From the NCBI GenBank assembly GCA_001972305.1, contig BDDD01005247.1, positions 5,017-69,016 on the forward strand: a DNA stretch of 64,000 bases, given 5' to 3'. Shown in pieces: positions 21,903 through 32,345 of this stretch. Under the pieces are notes generated by a model. The model worked only from the letters and a program-made list of their open reading frames with translations, was not told the DNA's origin and ran no database searches. The first letter of the stretch is position 1, and each line of letters starts with the position of its first letter. The DNA is from Cephalotus follicularis (taxonomy: Eukaryota > Streptophyta > Magnoliopsida > Oxalidales > Cephalotaceae). A program made the position numbers and the translations under genes.

Positions 21903-22758
21903 TGTAGGAAGTCTAGAGGGGGGGTGAATAGACTTATAAAAATTACTAGCAAAAATACGACAAAAATAATTCAATAAACACAAACCTCACTTTAAAACAA
22001 AGCTACAAGTGTGTATGTAATGTAAAGAATAAAGCTTTGTAAATGTAGATGATTGCTTTGGATTGATCTCTTTTGATTGTGAATGCTTGGTATTGTACTT
22101 GAGATAGCTTGAGAGAATGTGTAACTTGAAAGCTTGATCACTTGTGCAAGAGCTCTAATTTTCCTCTTATAGTTGAGCCTCCAACGGATCTATTTTTAAC
22201 AGTCTGATACAAATCCAGTTGGCTGGATTTGGACGGCAGTTAGCTGGTTGATGGCGCGTATATTTGAATATAGATGTTGGTAGTGGGGCAGTCGGCTGGA
22301 TCCCGTAGGCAGTCGACTGGTGTGCTTGGCAGTCGACTGGTGCCCTGCTTCAGTCGGCTGGATTGGGTGTAAAATGTTACAGAAGCTTCTACCTGAAATT
22401 GTACCCATGGTAGTCGACTTATACCCTGTGACAGTCGACTGGATTTGCCTGGCAGTCGACTGGACCCCTGTGTCAGTCGACTGTATTGTTGTTCCTGTAG
22501 ATTCTGGGTTTTGGTTGAAGATGCAGTCGACTACATAACTTTGGAAGTCGACTCCTAACCTTGGCAGTCGACTGGATTGCTCTCCAGTCGGCTGGAATGG
22601 CCTGTATCTGCATAAACATTCTTGGCACAATTTTGGACATAAGATCAAGTGAGTATGTGAAGTTATAACTTAAAGAATTATGCATACAAGTAATCTATGT
22701 TTGTTAATCATCAAAATAACATATGGTGAACAAATAATTGGGGTGGCAAAGGCCAACA
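21903..22758 (-). repeat. 3' LTR of Sire-3
   Basis: 856 bp, bounded by tgtagg on the left and ccaaca on the right, next to a polypurine tract. About eleven CAGTCGACTG variants lie at 22215-22595. A TATA-like tcttata/tataaga lies near 22165 on the transcribed side. The 150-residue open frame here is a by-product of the repeats. Confidence 0.88.
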
Positions 22759-23085
22759 ATCTTCCCCTTTTTGATGATTGACAAAACATGCATATTTTAC
22801 ATAAATTTTGATAAATTTTACCCAAAATAGTTCCAGAGTCCAGTATTACCAATATAGGCATATCCAATGCATTTGTCATAACAAAATTCACTTGCTCAAA
22901 GCAAGATTTCAACCCATCTCATCAATATGCAATATTTATCAATATATTTCCCAAAAGCATATGCAACCTTTCAATTTCAATGTGCAAAATAACATATCTC
23001 TCCCCCTTTTTGTCAAACAACAAAAAGAGAGACGGAAGCTCCCCCTCAATCATAGCATGGATTGAGGAGCTCCCCCTCAACTTAT
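22759..23085 (-). promoter_or_regulatory. Sire-3 polypurine tracts
   Basis: On the minus strand aaaaaggggaaga precedes the LTR, and further tracts (gagggggagc, caaaaagggggaga) occur at about 22998-23076. This is the same arrangement as in Sire-1 and Sire-2. Confidence 0.75.
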
Positions 23086-23366
23086 GCATACATATACAAT
23101 GCAATAATATTCAATGCAATAAAATACATCCATCCAACACAAAGCTTTTAAACATTAAAACACTTTGGCATTCAACGCATAAATCCTCAATCATAAACCA
23201 CATTCATGGAACCCAAAACATTAAAGATCAACGCATTTTAACATTAAATACTTAAAGCTTGAAAGTACATAAACCACATTGTCTTTTACAAGATTCAAGG
23301 ACTAAAAGACATTGCAAATGCAAAGTTCCAAAATACAAAAAAAAACATGATGATGCAAATGTAAGC

Positions 23367-24519
23367 TCAAGATGGAGGGGGGTGCTGTGGGAAAGCGTTT
23401 TGAAGCATCTGGATGATGTCTGCTTGTCCCTGTCGAAGATCCGCTTGACCCTGAAGAATGTTTGCTTGGCCTTCACGAAACCGATGCATTTCACCTTTGA
23501 TAAACTCCATATCAGCTTGGGCAATATCCATTCTGGCCAGAAGTGAATCAATGGAAGGCCTGCTGCTGCTACTGCTCGGACCAGCACTCGGACGCATCTC
23601 AAACTGCTGTGGATCGTCCTCCTCATCATCATCATCATCCCCAACCCTAACATGCTCTTGCTCTCTTACTCTCTCTCTACCTCTTCCTTGCATCTTGACC
23701 CATTCTCCTTCCTCAAATACAATGCCACACAGTCTAAGGCCTGCCTTGTTCACTAATTTCTTATGGGTAGGTTTGATACTTTGCTCATCATCCGGAATAT
23801 CTATGTTAAATGAATCAAGGACAGTCAAAATGATCCTACTGAGAAGCATAGGATATGGAGTGATTTGGTCTAGACAAAAGGTGGTTGACAGTAAGATTGG
23901 GTAGGTTAATTGGGGTTCTGTTTTTAACACAAGCGACGAATTTAAGGTCGCGCTCGGAGGGGAGGGTGTGTGATCCTTCTTTTGGAAGAAAAGTGTTGGT
24001 AACAAGAAGTAGAATGATCCTAGAGACAATTGGTAAATGACCACTAGTCACATTCAAAAGTGGATTGACATTAGGTTGTTCTAGACAAATTCCTAGAGCC
24101 TCCGTTCTACCAATATCATGAAAATTAGTAATGCCTTCATTTGGAATTCCTAATGTTTCGGCAATTAAATCGGGAGTTATACAGATAGGAGTTCCTAAAA
24201 CAAATGAATTGGCAATGAAAGTGGTGGAGGATGCTAAATTGGCATAAAACATTTTCACTAGCCTAGGGTATATGGTGTGAGATGAGCAAATATAAAAAAA
24301 CCAACCCATAGTCTCTAACCACGTCATTACCACAGCAAGATTACTAACTAACACATCCCTACTCAGCCATTTCTCACAATGCAACTTAACTAAGCTAAAA
24401 TAGGAGTTATACCTCATTTCTTTCTCCTTGGAGAGAAAGAGGGTGTTGTCAAAATCAATCTCCTCTTGAGAGCCCCTTTGTTGCCTTGAAGTAGTTTCTC
24501 TTGCTCTCTTAGGTGCCAT
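23367..24519 (-). pseudogene. Third ORF of Sire-3, PF20167-like, one frameshift
   Basis: Two overlapping open frames, 24519-23836 and 24044-23367, together cover the protein; homology moves from one to the other around 23860-23900. The N-terminus is basic (MAPKRARETTSR). Then come VKMFYANL, ICITPDLIAETLGIPNEG and a RTPINLPNL segment, which align with KEFYAKI, LHTILKIPNLG and RPINVPFL of the Sire-2 protein. The C-terminal half has an acidic run (GDDDDDEEDD), a Ser run and a coiled coil with repeated QGQAD units (QANILQGQADLRQGQAD). Fold class is inferred from motifs; function is unknown. Confidence 0.72.
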
Positions 24520-24628
24520 TGATGTTTGCAGGTCGCAAAAAACGAGAGAGAATGTGTTTTTGGCATTTTAAAATTGTGAGAAGTGAGAGAGGGCAGGCTA
24601 AAAATCGAGTATAAAACCCTGTCTGTCG

Positions 24629-24712
24629 GGACTCCAGTCGACTGGCCACTAATGGCAGTCGACTGGCTAGCAAGGCAGTCGACTGGACAGTTTGTCCAGT
24701 CGGCTGTTTTCT
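24629..24712 (-). repeat. CAGTCGACTG cluster between pol and third ORF (Sire-3)
   Basis: Four units: cagtcgactg three times and cagtcggctg. It lies upstream of the third ORF start, outside the LTR, in the same relative place as the clusters in Sire-1 and Sire-2. Confidence 0.85.
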
Positions 24713-24922
24713 GCAGAAAAGAGAATTGCAGAAAAATTGCCAAACCAATTGAATTACAAACCTTTGGTACACTATTATGGACTAATAGCAACCAAGGTAA
24801 ATGAGCTAATATGTGTCATTGAGTTACAAGCTCAATGTATAAATGCATGATGAATTTTGAAAACATTTTTCACTCAATTCAAACAAAAATCAATTAAGCA
24901 TTACAATTACACATAAAATGAG

Positions 24923-25076
24923 TTAGGAAGGATTTTGCATACCTAGCTCTCTCCGCAAAGTGTAGAATCTTTCGTTGTCCAGCGGCTTTGTGAATATATC
25001 TGCAACTTGGTTCAAAGTGTCAATATATTCAAGAAATATATCTCCCTTTTCAACATGATCTCTAAGAAAATGATGT
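24923..25076 (-). CDS. pol: copia pol, C-terminal end of RNase H (Sire-3, partial)
   Basis: The frame runs from the gap to TAA at 24925-24923 and reads HHFLRDHVEKGDIF, then QVADIFTKPLDNERF and RRELGM, the copia RNase H end. It differs clearly from the Sire-1/Sire-2 version (FSKFRLELGLCEI), so Sire-3 is a separate lineage of the same type. Confidence 0.82.
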
Positions 25077-25077
25077 C

Positions 25078-25102
25078 NNNNNNNNNNNNNNNNNNNNNNN
25101 NN
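25078..25102. other. Assembly gap (25 N)
   Basis: The gap falls inside Sire-3, exactly where about 4-6 kb of gag-pol is missing. Its true length is probably far more than 25 bases. Confidence 0.95.
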
Positions 25103-26044
25103 TGAAGGATTACAAATTCGTAGTGAATTTGTTTACAATGAAGCTCACTTTAAACAAAGCTACAAGTGTGTATGTAATGTAAAGAATAAAGCTTTGTAAA
25201 TGTAGATGATTGCTTTGGATTGATCTCTTTTGATTGTGTGAATGCTTGGTATTGTACTTGAGATAGCTTGAGAGAATGTGTAACTTGAAAGCTTGATCAC
25301 TTGTGCAAGAGCTCTAATTTTCCTCTTATAGTTGAGCCTCCAACGGATCTATTTTTAACTGTCTGATACAAATCCAGTCGGCTGGATTTGGACGACAGTC
25401 AGCTGGTTTGATGGCGCGTATATTTGAATATAGCCGTTGGTAGTGGGGCAGTTGGCTGGATCCTGTAGGCAGTCGACTGGTGTGCTCGGCAGTCGACTGG
25501 TGCCCTACTTCAGTCGGCTGTTGAGGCTAAATAAGAAGTTACAGAACCTACTGTATGATTTTGCACAATTGATGGCAGTCGGCTGGATTTCCTGGCAGTC
25601 GACTGGATCCCCTGGCAGTCGACTGGTCCCCTGCTTCAGTCTGCTGGATTGGGTGTAAAATGTTACAGAAGCTTTTGCCTGAAATTGTACCCATGGCAGT
25701 CGACTTATGCCCTGTGACAGTCGATTGGATTTGCCTGGCAGTCGACTGGACCCCTGTGTCAGTCGACTGTATTGTTGTTCCTGCAGATTCTGGATTTTGG
25801 TTGAAGATGCAGTCGACTACATAACTTTGGAAGTCAACTCCTAACCTTGGCAGTCGACTGGATTGCTCTCCAGTCGGTTGGAATGGCCTGTATCTGCATA
25901 AACATTCTTGGCACAATTTTGGACATAAGATCAAGTGAGTATGTGAAGTTATAACTTCAAGAATTATGCATACAAGTAATCTATGTTTGTTAATCATCAA
26001 AATAACATATGGTGAACAAATAATTGGGGTGGCAAAGACCAACA
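25103..26044 (-). repeat. 5' LTR of Sire-3
   Basis: From about 25140 to 26044 it matches the 3' LTR, with some differences: an extra palindrome block around 25510-25620 and a different first 38 bases next to the gap. It ends ccaaca, followed by the duplication ttctt. Confidence 0.85.
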
Positions 26045-26423
26045 TTCTTACTTAGCCAAGTGAGGACAACGGCTGACCCCTACAATTTTAGATTAAGCGA
26101 AGACTTGGAGATTGCTGCTAAAGCTTTGAGAGCTTCTATTTGTCAACTTAAGGTTGTTATTTATGATGCTGTATTGTAATTTGTAATGAACGGTTCATAC
26201 CCCGTATTGTAGTATTTTCCTTATGTTAAGGATAATTATTGGATTATGCCTGCACGTAGTATGGGATGCGTGCGGATGACTTGTATTTATATTCTGGCTT
26301 ACTGAATGCTTCCTCAAATTTATTTATGAATTGTTAATTGGAATGCTGGAATATTATTATGCTTATTTCTGATATCACCATATGTGCTTGTCTGTAATGG
26401 AATTTGAATAACGGGGTGTGACA
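26045..26423 (+). repeat. 5' LTR of GypD, last part
   Basis: It resumes with ttcttacttagccaag after Sire-3 and ends gggtgtgaca. It aligns with 3950-4306 in GypA. Confidence 0.9.
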
Positions 26424-26426
26424 GCA

Positions 26427-26438
26427 TGGTATCAGAGC
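26427..26438 (+). other. Primer binding site, initiator tRNA-Met (GypD)
   Basis: tggtatcagagc three bases after the LTR end. Confidence 0.9.
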
Positions 26439-26527
26439 ATATTCCATATATGCTAAGCTGGGATAAGTTTCTCAGAAATTAAGTGAATTGTTTCCTAATG
26501 ATTATGTCATCCCATATAGGAAACTTA

Positions 26528-27084
26528 ATGGATCTACGAATAGGAAGAAGGGGAAGGCGTAGAGCTGATGAAGGTGTCAACGTACCGCCGGTATCTGGAA
26601 ATGATCCACCGGTGAATGAAGGAGTGAACATTCCTCCAGCGTATAACGAGAGGAGTCACTTTGACCGCATGGCTGGTCTCTTTCAACAGCAGGTGCAAGC
26701 GAACGCGGCAAACATGGAACAGATTCGACCAATGTACGAGGCTAACCGGACCTATCAGCAAGCACCTGAAGCTTGTCATGGCGGTGGATTTGGCCGAGAT
26801 CTGGAGTGGTTCATGAGACAGAATCCTCCAACTTTGAATGGTGAATTGAATGCTTCTGTAGCCGAGCAGCGGATTAGAGACCTGGAGAAGATTTTTGCTG
26901 CTCTGGAGTGTACCGATGAGCAGAAGCTTAACTTTGTCGTATACCGCTTATGGGGCGAGGTGACTTACTGGTGGGAAAGGACTTAAGCAAAATGGGAAGC
27001 CCGTGGACTTGACCGGACTTGGGACAGATTTCAGTCTAAGTTTCTTGAGGCTTATGTACCACAGATTGAGCGTGACCGATGGCA
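26528..27084 (+). pseudogene. gag: GypD gag, N-terminal and capsid core, cut by GypC
   Basis: The start at ATG 26528 matches the GypA gag start. The capsid core is present (FMRQNPPTLNG, IRDLEKIFAALECTDEQKL, RLWGEVTYWW), with a TAA at 26984-26986. Reading continues (AKWEARGLDRTWDRF, YVPQIERDRW) to about 27084, where the minus-strand GypC composite begins. Gag resumes at 36886 after about 60 missing residues. This is the only core of this family in the window. Confidence 0.82.
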
Positions 27085-27387
27085 AGGTAATCCTGCAATT
27101 GAACCTTCAACTCCTTCAGTTCGACATGAGACATTCGGTATGGTGCTCTGGATATAGGAGCAGTCCCAGATCATCGTTCGATACTGAACTCCCACTATCG
27201 GGATCATACTATTATCTATTCTCACATCGGTTAGCGAGCAATCACTAGTTGAAGTCCTCGCTTCCAATTCATGTGTACGCAAATAGCAATGTAATGGCAG
27301 TCGTATAGATCATGATGCAATGAATGAGTATGTGGTTAAAGGGTCAACTAATGCACTAGCATTTATATACCTCATATCAGTTATATC
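27085..27387 (-). pseudogene. GypC left unit: RT N-terminus and protease remnant
   Basis: The plus-strand GypD gag runs into minus-strand sequence matching the RT N-terminus at 33661-33740. Upstream of it is the truncated protease: an ALVDPLTTYSFIAS segment stands where GypD has [14 protein letters not shown], so the DPGA active site is altered. Homology then continues through THELEARTSTSDCSLTD and IVG and stops, with no ILGMDW part. Confidence 0.7.
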
Positions 27388-28002
27388 TTATTGGGTAAGT
27401 ATAACTTTACGTTGCATGATTCTTTTGCCCGTATCTCCTCGCGGTTGTGCAGCCGTGCCGCTTCCACCAGCTCCATCATTACTTGGTTGAGTTTTCATAC
27501 GGGGACACTCTCTCATGAAGTGATCAGACGAACCACATCTCAGGCACTTTCCTGTCTTCTTCCAGCAATTAGTTTCCTCATGATTTAGAAGACCACAAAA
27601 TTTACATCCTCCAAAATTCGGACTGCGGCTTCGGATTGAAGTTCTGGAATGAGAAGTATCTCGAGTGGTAGTTTGTCGAGGCTGTTTGGAAGCTCGCCTA
27701 GCCCGTCGAGAAGGTTGTCCAACCCGTTGTGCTTGAACATATAACCGCCGCATTCCCTCCATGTGAGCGGAATTAGCAGTCATCTGTTGTCGGATGAAAT
27801 CGGTCATCCATTCCACGTTCGTCGTATTGGCTTGCTTCTGCTGTTGAAATAGGTCAGCCATGCGGTCAAAGTTACTCTTCTCGTCATGCGCTGGAGGAAT
27901 TTTCACTCCCTCATCCATTGGTGGAACATTTTCAGGTACCGGCGGAGCATTACTCCCCTCGTTGGCTCCACGTCTTACCCGTCTACCACTCTGGAGATCC
28001 AT
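27388..28002 (-). CDS. gag: GypC gag without capsid core (open frame)
   Basis: An open frame of 204 codons from ATG 28002-28000 to a stop at 27390-27388. The leader (NIPPAHDE-like, FDRMADLFQQQ) matches GypA and GypD. An Arg/Ser-rich linker then replaces the capsid core, followed by two zinc knuckles, CKFCGLLNHEETNC and CLRCGSSDHFMREC. Length is far below a normal chromovirus Gag because the core is missing. Since the frame is still open, a small RNA-binding Gag-like protein is possible, but expression is unproven. The second GypC unit has lost this gag. Confidence 0.6.
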   Translation of the reverse strand: MDLQSGRRVRRGANEGSNAPPVPENVPPMDEGVKIPPAHDEKSNFDRMADLFQQQKQANTTNVEWMTDFIRQQMTANSAHMEGMRRLYVQAQRVGQPSRRARRASKQPRQTTTRDTSHSRTSIRSRSPNFGGCKFCGLLNHEETNCWKKTGKCLRCGSSDHFMRECPRMKTQPSNDGAGGSGTAAQPRGDTGKRIMQRKVILTQ

Positions 28003-28091
28003 TCGGTTTCCTATATGGAATGACACAATCATTAGGAAACAATTCAGTCAAATTTCCGAGAAACTTATCCCAGCTAGCATATATGGAATAT

Positions 28092-28103
28092 GCTCAGATA
28101 CCA
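28092..28103 (-). other. Primer binding site, initiator tRNA-Met (GypC left unit)
   Basis: The minus strand reads tggtatctgagc, one mismatch to the GypD site. The same mismatch is present in the other GypC unit. Confidence 0.85.
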
Positions 28104-29448
28104 TGCTGTCACACCCCGTTATTCAGTTCCATACCATTAAAACAAGCATATATGGTGATATCAGTATTAAACATGCATTCCAGCATTTCATTCAACAGTA
28201 TAAAAAAAATATGAGGAAGCAGTCAATAAGCCGGAATATAAATACAAGCCGTCCACATGCATCCATACTACGTGCGGGTACAAGTCAAATATTATCCTTA
28301 ACATAAGGAAAAACAACATAACGAGGTATGATCCGTTCATTACAATTACAGTACAACATAAGGAAAATAACAACCATAAACAAAAGTAGAAGCTCTCCAA
28401 GCTTACGCAGCAATCTTCAATCGTCTTCACTTAATCTGAAATTGTAGGGGTTAGCCGTTGTCCTCACTTGGCGAAGTAGGAAGATAATGCATGCTAAGGA
28501 ATATATGAATGCAACATGTATGACAGTTTATATCAAAATAACATTTAAATGAGCCAATATATGAGCAATCATACCAAGTGGCCATAGACAATACATATGC
28601 AAGCATACCGCACAAGGGTACAAACAATTCATAAAGTGGTTGGGTGTCACCGATAGCTAACTCCTAGCACCAACGGTGCACCACCAAACTATCACCTTCA
28701 CTCAGAAGATGACAGGCAGGTAATATTTACTACCGGCATTGGCGGGTAGTTTAACAAATAAGATCTACAATGCAGACAGTTTGGGTGATGCTCTGGACAA
28801 CTCCTGGCACCCAGAATCACATCCGTAGTCAATGATATCCTCCATCACTAACTACGGAAGTAGGCATAGACAAACAATTCAAGCAGTTCAACAGTAATAT
28901 TACATATATCAATAGTATGCAATATAAAAGATGTTTCTTTAGTTACGTATATCATTTCAGTGATCGTACATCTCATATGAGGAAAACGATATCAGTACAG
29001 TAGTGGTTTCCAATTTGGAAACAAAACAGTAGGTACCTCTCATATAGGAGGAAATTCAGTAGTTCTTTTTAGGTAAGAAGTGTTCATTTGAAAATGATAG
29101 GATAATATCATGTATTGTGCATATAGCACATAGTTGTCCCACCTTTGGAACATGAAAACAGTAGGTTTATAACAGTCATTGGTATATACTAATATGAGGT
29201 AGCATATACAGTAAAAATAATTAAAGGCAGTAGTAATTCAAGGAATCACAAGACAATAGCATTTCTTAGTCAATTCATATGCAACTCTCGTAAGGAGTGC
29301 GTACATTGTTAAATCTTGAAATGTAATTGTATATGAGGCAAGGATAGACTATTCTAATTATCCATATGAAGGCCAAATTAATTACATTCCAAATTGAGAC
29401 ATTCCGAATTGAGGCCTTAAAGGACTTATAACAGTAAATTTACCCAGA

Positions 29449-29565
29449 ACAGTCGGCTGCCTTCAAGAATAGCCGACTGCCTTGGTTGAGTAGTCGACTG
29501 CTTTGCCTTGGTAGTCGACTGGAGAGGTTGAGTAGTCGACTGCCATGAGGAGCAGTCGACTACTT
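29449..29565 (-). repeat. CAGTCGACTG cluster 2, GypC middle LTR
   Basis: cagtcggctg, tagccgactg, tagtcgactg, tagtcgactg, tagtcgactg and cagtcgacta in series. Confidence 0.8.
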
Positions 29566-30617
29566 CTACCCAGAAAATGCAGGTAGTAGCATGTCATGCA
29601 ATTCAAGTTCAATTTCCAATCAATTTCAACACATGTAAACATGTAGAAAATAGACATACACAATATGCATACTATATCTTCCATAACATATCATTACCCC
29701 TACCTCAATTGCTATCCCAAGATCAATTGGATTTGATCTTTCTCTTTAAAGCTTCCAAGCCTTTTTCCCAACAATTCCTTCAATCCCAGCAAGATTAATC
29801 TATGCATGCAGGTTTATGGATACATGCATTAGTACCAGTAAGTTTAGTCCTTATGAAAACTCCAAATTAACAGTAGTTAATCATTAGTTCCTTAAGCTTC
29901 CCAACTATCCCCTTTTTAACTCCTTGTCAACCTCTTCTAATTCAAATTCTTTGATCTCACGTTTTTGACAGAAGGTGTGTATGAGTACACTTAGGGAATC
30001 GATAAGTTTATTTTATGACATTAATAACAACTGTGATCCAAGTAGAGTTTGTTAAGATTCTCTAAGCTTGTGTCCATATTTTTCTCACTACCATTATTAT
30101 TTCAAATCAATTCTAATATTGTTAACCTTAACCCTTAACAGAAGATATCTAACCTTCTAGTTACATTATTAATAACACTACTTAAGCAGGGAGTTCGAAT
30201 TTTGAAACTTACCAGAAGAAGTCCAAGCTTCCAAGTTCTTCTTCCTTTGAGCTCCACCCAAATTCTCCATGCAAGCTCCAACAAATTCAGCAACTCACCC
30301 CAATCTTTAGTGTTTCCAACACTCACTCTCAGCTCATGCACAGTTGATATAGTGCTCAGGAGCCTTGAATTCGCCAGAGTTCTTTAACTCAGTCATATGT
30401 ACCTCTCTTTCTCTCTTATTTCTATCTCTTTCTCAACTTTTCTCTCTTTTGATTCTTGCAGGTTGCAGGTCTACAATTGCAGGTGGAATAGAGGGCATGC
30501 AAGCACTCTAATTGCATGTTCTGGCAGCCCTGTCTCTTGTGACACTTGCCCTCCATGCAATCTCCTCTTGGTTCAGTTTAACAGGCATGCGCAGACACCT
30601 GTTCTGTACCGGTCCAG

Positions 30618-30743
30618 TCGACTGGAGGCATTGGCCAGTCGATTGTCCACAACACGCATCAGGCCGTCGACTGCTCCCCTCTGACAGTCGACTGCCCCTT
30701 CATAAACCAGGCAGTCGACTTCCCCCCTGTGGTAGTCAGCTGT
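30618..30743 (-). repeat. CAGTCGACTG cluster 1, GypC middle LTR
   Basis: cagtcgactg, cagtcgattg, cgtcgactg, cagtcgactg, cagtcgactt and tagtcagctg, with a ctcccctctga spacer variant. Confidence 0.8.
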
Positions 30744-30913
30744 CCAAGGCTGTTTTAGGGTTTCTTAAGTTTGATTTTCACCAAACTGCATCTCCATTCA
30801 TCCCAAGCAATTACCAAACACAATTTGATAATAATTGGACATTAAATTCAAATGAGTGCATATTTTATTAATCATTATTACAATGTACACGAATTGAATT
30901 TGTGGTTATTACA

Positions 30914-30929
30914 TTCCTCCCTCCTTAAA
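30914..30929 (-). other. Polypurine tract of GypC
   Basis: The minus strand tttaaggagggaggaa precedes the LTR start TGTAATAACC. Confidence 0.85.
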
Positions 30930-30959
30930 GAAAATTCATCCTCGAATTTGGCCCTTACA

Positions 30960-32345
30960 TCACATTCCAAATAGGTGGGGAAAGGTCTCGCTCATTTTGT
31001 CCTCACGTTCCCACGTAGCTTCCTCCGCTCCGTGAAAACGCCACAACACCTTGACCATAGGGATGGTCTTGTTCCTCAGAACCTTTTCCGTGCGATCCAC
31101 AATCCTCGTTGGCCTTTCTTCATAAGTCAATCTAGGGCTAATGAATCTAGGGTCGTAGCTCAAAATGTGAGATGGGTCGGGTACGTATTTCCGTATCATG
31201 GAAACATGAAATACATTACGCACGTCCGACATGCTAGGCGGTAGTGCAATCTGGTATGCTACCTTCCCCACTCTCTCCAGTATCTCGTAAGGTCGAATAT
31301 ACCTTGGAGCTAACTTCCCTTTAAGGCCAAAACGAAATATCCCCTTCGAAGGCGAGATCTTCAAAACACATGATCTCCCTTCTCAATTCCAGCTTTCTCC
31401 TCTTGCTGTCGGCGTAACTCTTTTGCCGACTCTGTGCAGTTAGCAGTCTCTTCTTGATCATCTCCACTTTATCAGTGGTCTCTTGAACCAAATCCGGTCC
31501 AAGCACTTGTCTCTCACCTACCTCATCCCTGCAAATAGGTGATCTGCACTTTCTCCCATACAAAGCTTCATAGGGAGCCATTCCAAATGCTGGTGTGGAA
31601 ACTGTTGTTGTAAGAGAACTCAATCAAGGCTAGATGATCCTCCCAACTCCCAGCGAAATCAATCATGCAAGCCCGTAACATATCCTCTAGAGTATGGATA
31701 GTACGCTCGGACTGACCATCAGTCTGTGGGTGGAATGCAGTGCTATAGTTCAAGGTTGTTCCCATGGCTGATTGGAACTTCTTCCAGAACCTTGAAGTAA
31801 ATCTAGCATCACGGTCGCAGACAATACTGACCGGCACCCCATGCAATCTCACTATCTCCCGGATATACATTCGAGCAAGCTTCTCGATAGAATATGTCAT
31901 GTTCATCGGAAGAAAGTGTGCAGACTTAGTAAGTCTGTCCACAACAACCCACACAGCTTCATGATGATTCCGTGACCTCGGCAATCCTGACAAAAAGTCC
32001 ATGGTCACGTGCTCCCATTTCCATTCAACTACTGGTAGCAATTGTAGCAGTCCCGCAGGTTTCTGATGTTCAACCTTCACTCTCTGATAGGTCAAACATT
32101 TGGCTACATATTCGGCAATTTCCTTCTTCATACCGCTCCACCAGTAGTTCTTCTTCAGGTCGTGCCAGATCTTGGAACTTCCTGGGTGAACACTGTACCT
32201 CGATTTATGAGCTTGTTGCAATAGCTCACTCTTGATACCCTCATCATTCGGAACACAAATCCTCCCTCGGAACCTCAATATGTCATCAGTATGAATGGAG
32301 AACTCAGAATCAGCGTCCAGGTTCTCACGAATACTCCAGAAATCA
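30960..32345 (-). pseudogene. pol: GypC integrase and chromodomain-like tail, frameshifted
   Basis: The zinc-binding region has [12 protein letters not shown] and then CLTYQRV where the family has CLTCQRV, so the last zinc ligand is Tyr. The catalytic triad is visible: Asp in MDFLSGLP, Asp in CDRDARFTS and Glu in TLEDML. A frameshift near 31585 separates it from [16 protein letters not shown] (31623-31321 frame), and another near 31345 from the C-terminal part (ILERVGKVAYQIALPP, then VKVLWRFHGAEEATWE and PHLF). The tail matches Tekay-type chromodomains. Stop near 30960. Confidence 0.85.

Larger units (their letters stand above)
21903..26044 (-). mobile_element. Sire-3: Sirevirus-type Ty1/copia element, minus strand, gapped
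   Basis: On the minus strand the LTR starts TGTTGG and ends CTTCCTACA. Right to left: 5' LTR, a 25-N gap, the last codons of pol, a palindrome cluster, a frameshifted third ORF, polypurine tracts and the 3' LTR. Gag, protease, integrase and most of RT are absent and would lie in the gap. Its LTRs carry CAGTCGACTG units, whereas Sire-1 and Sire-2 carry AAGCGTCGACGCTT units. Confidence 0.85.
28107..30913 (-). repeat. Middle LTR of GypC
   Basis: 2807 bp, TGTAATAACCAC...GGGGTGTGACA on the minus strand. It serves as 3' LTR for the unit on its right and 5' LTR for the unit on its left. Palindrome clusters are at 29449-29565 and 30618-30743. No gene is present. Confidence 0.9.

Noticed and set aside
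22196..22648. 150-residue open frame with repeated QST and SRLP words (also 25548-26045, 165 residues)
   Set aside because: It lies inside the Sire-3 LTRs and is created by translating the CAGTCGACTG array; the frame has no start context or homology and changes between the two LTRs.
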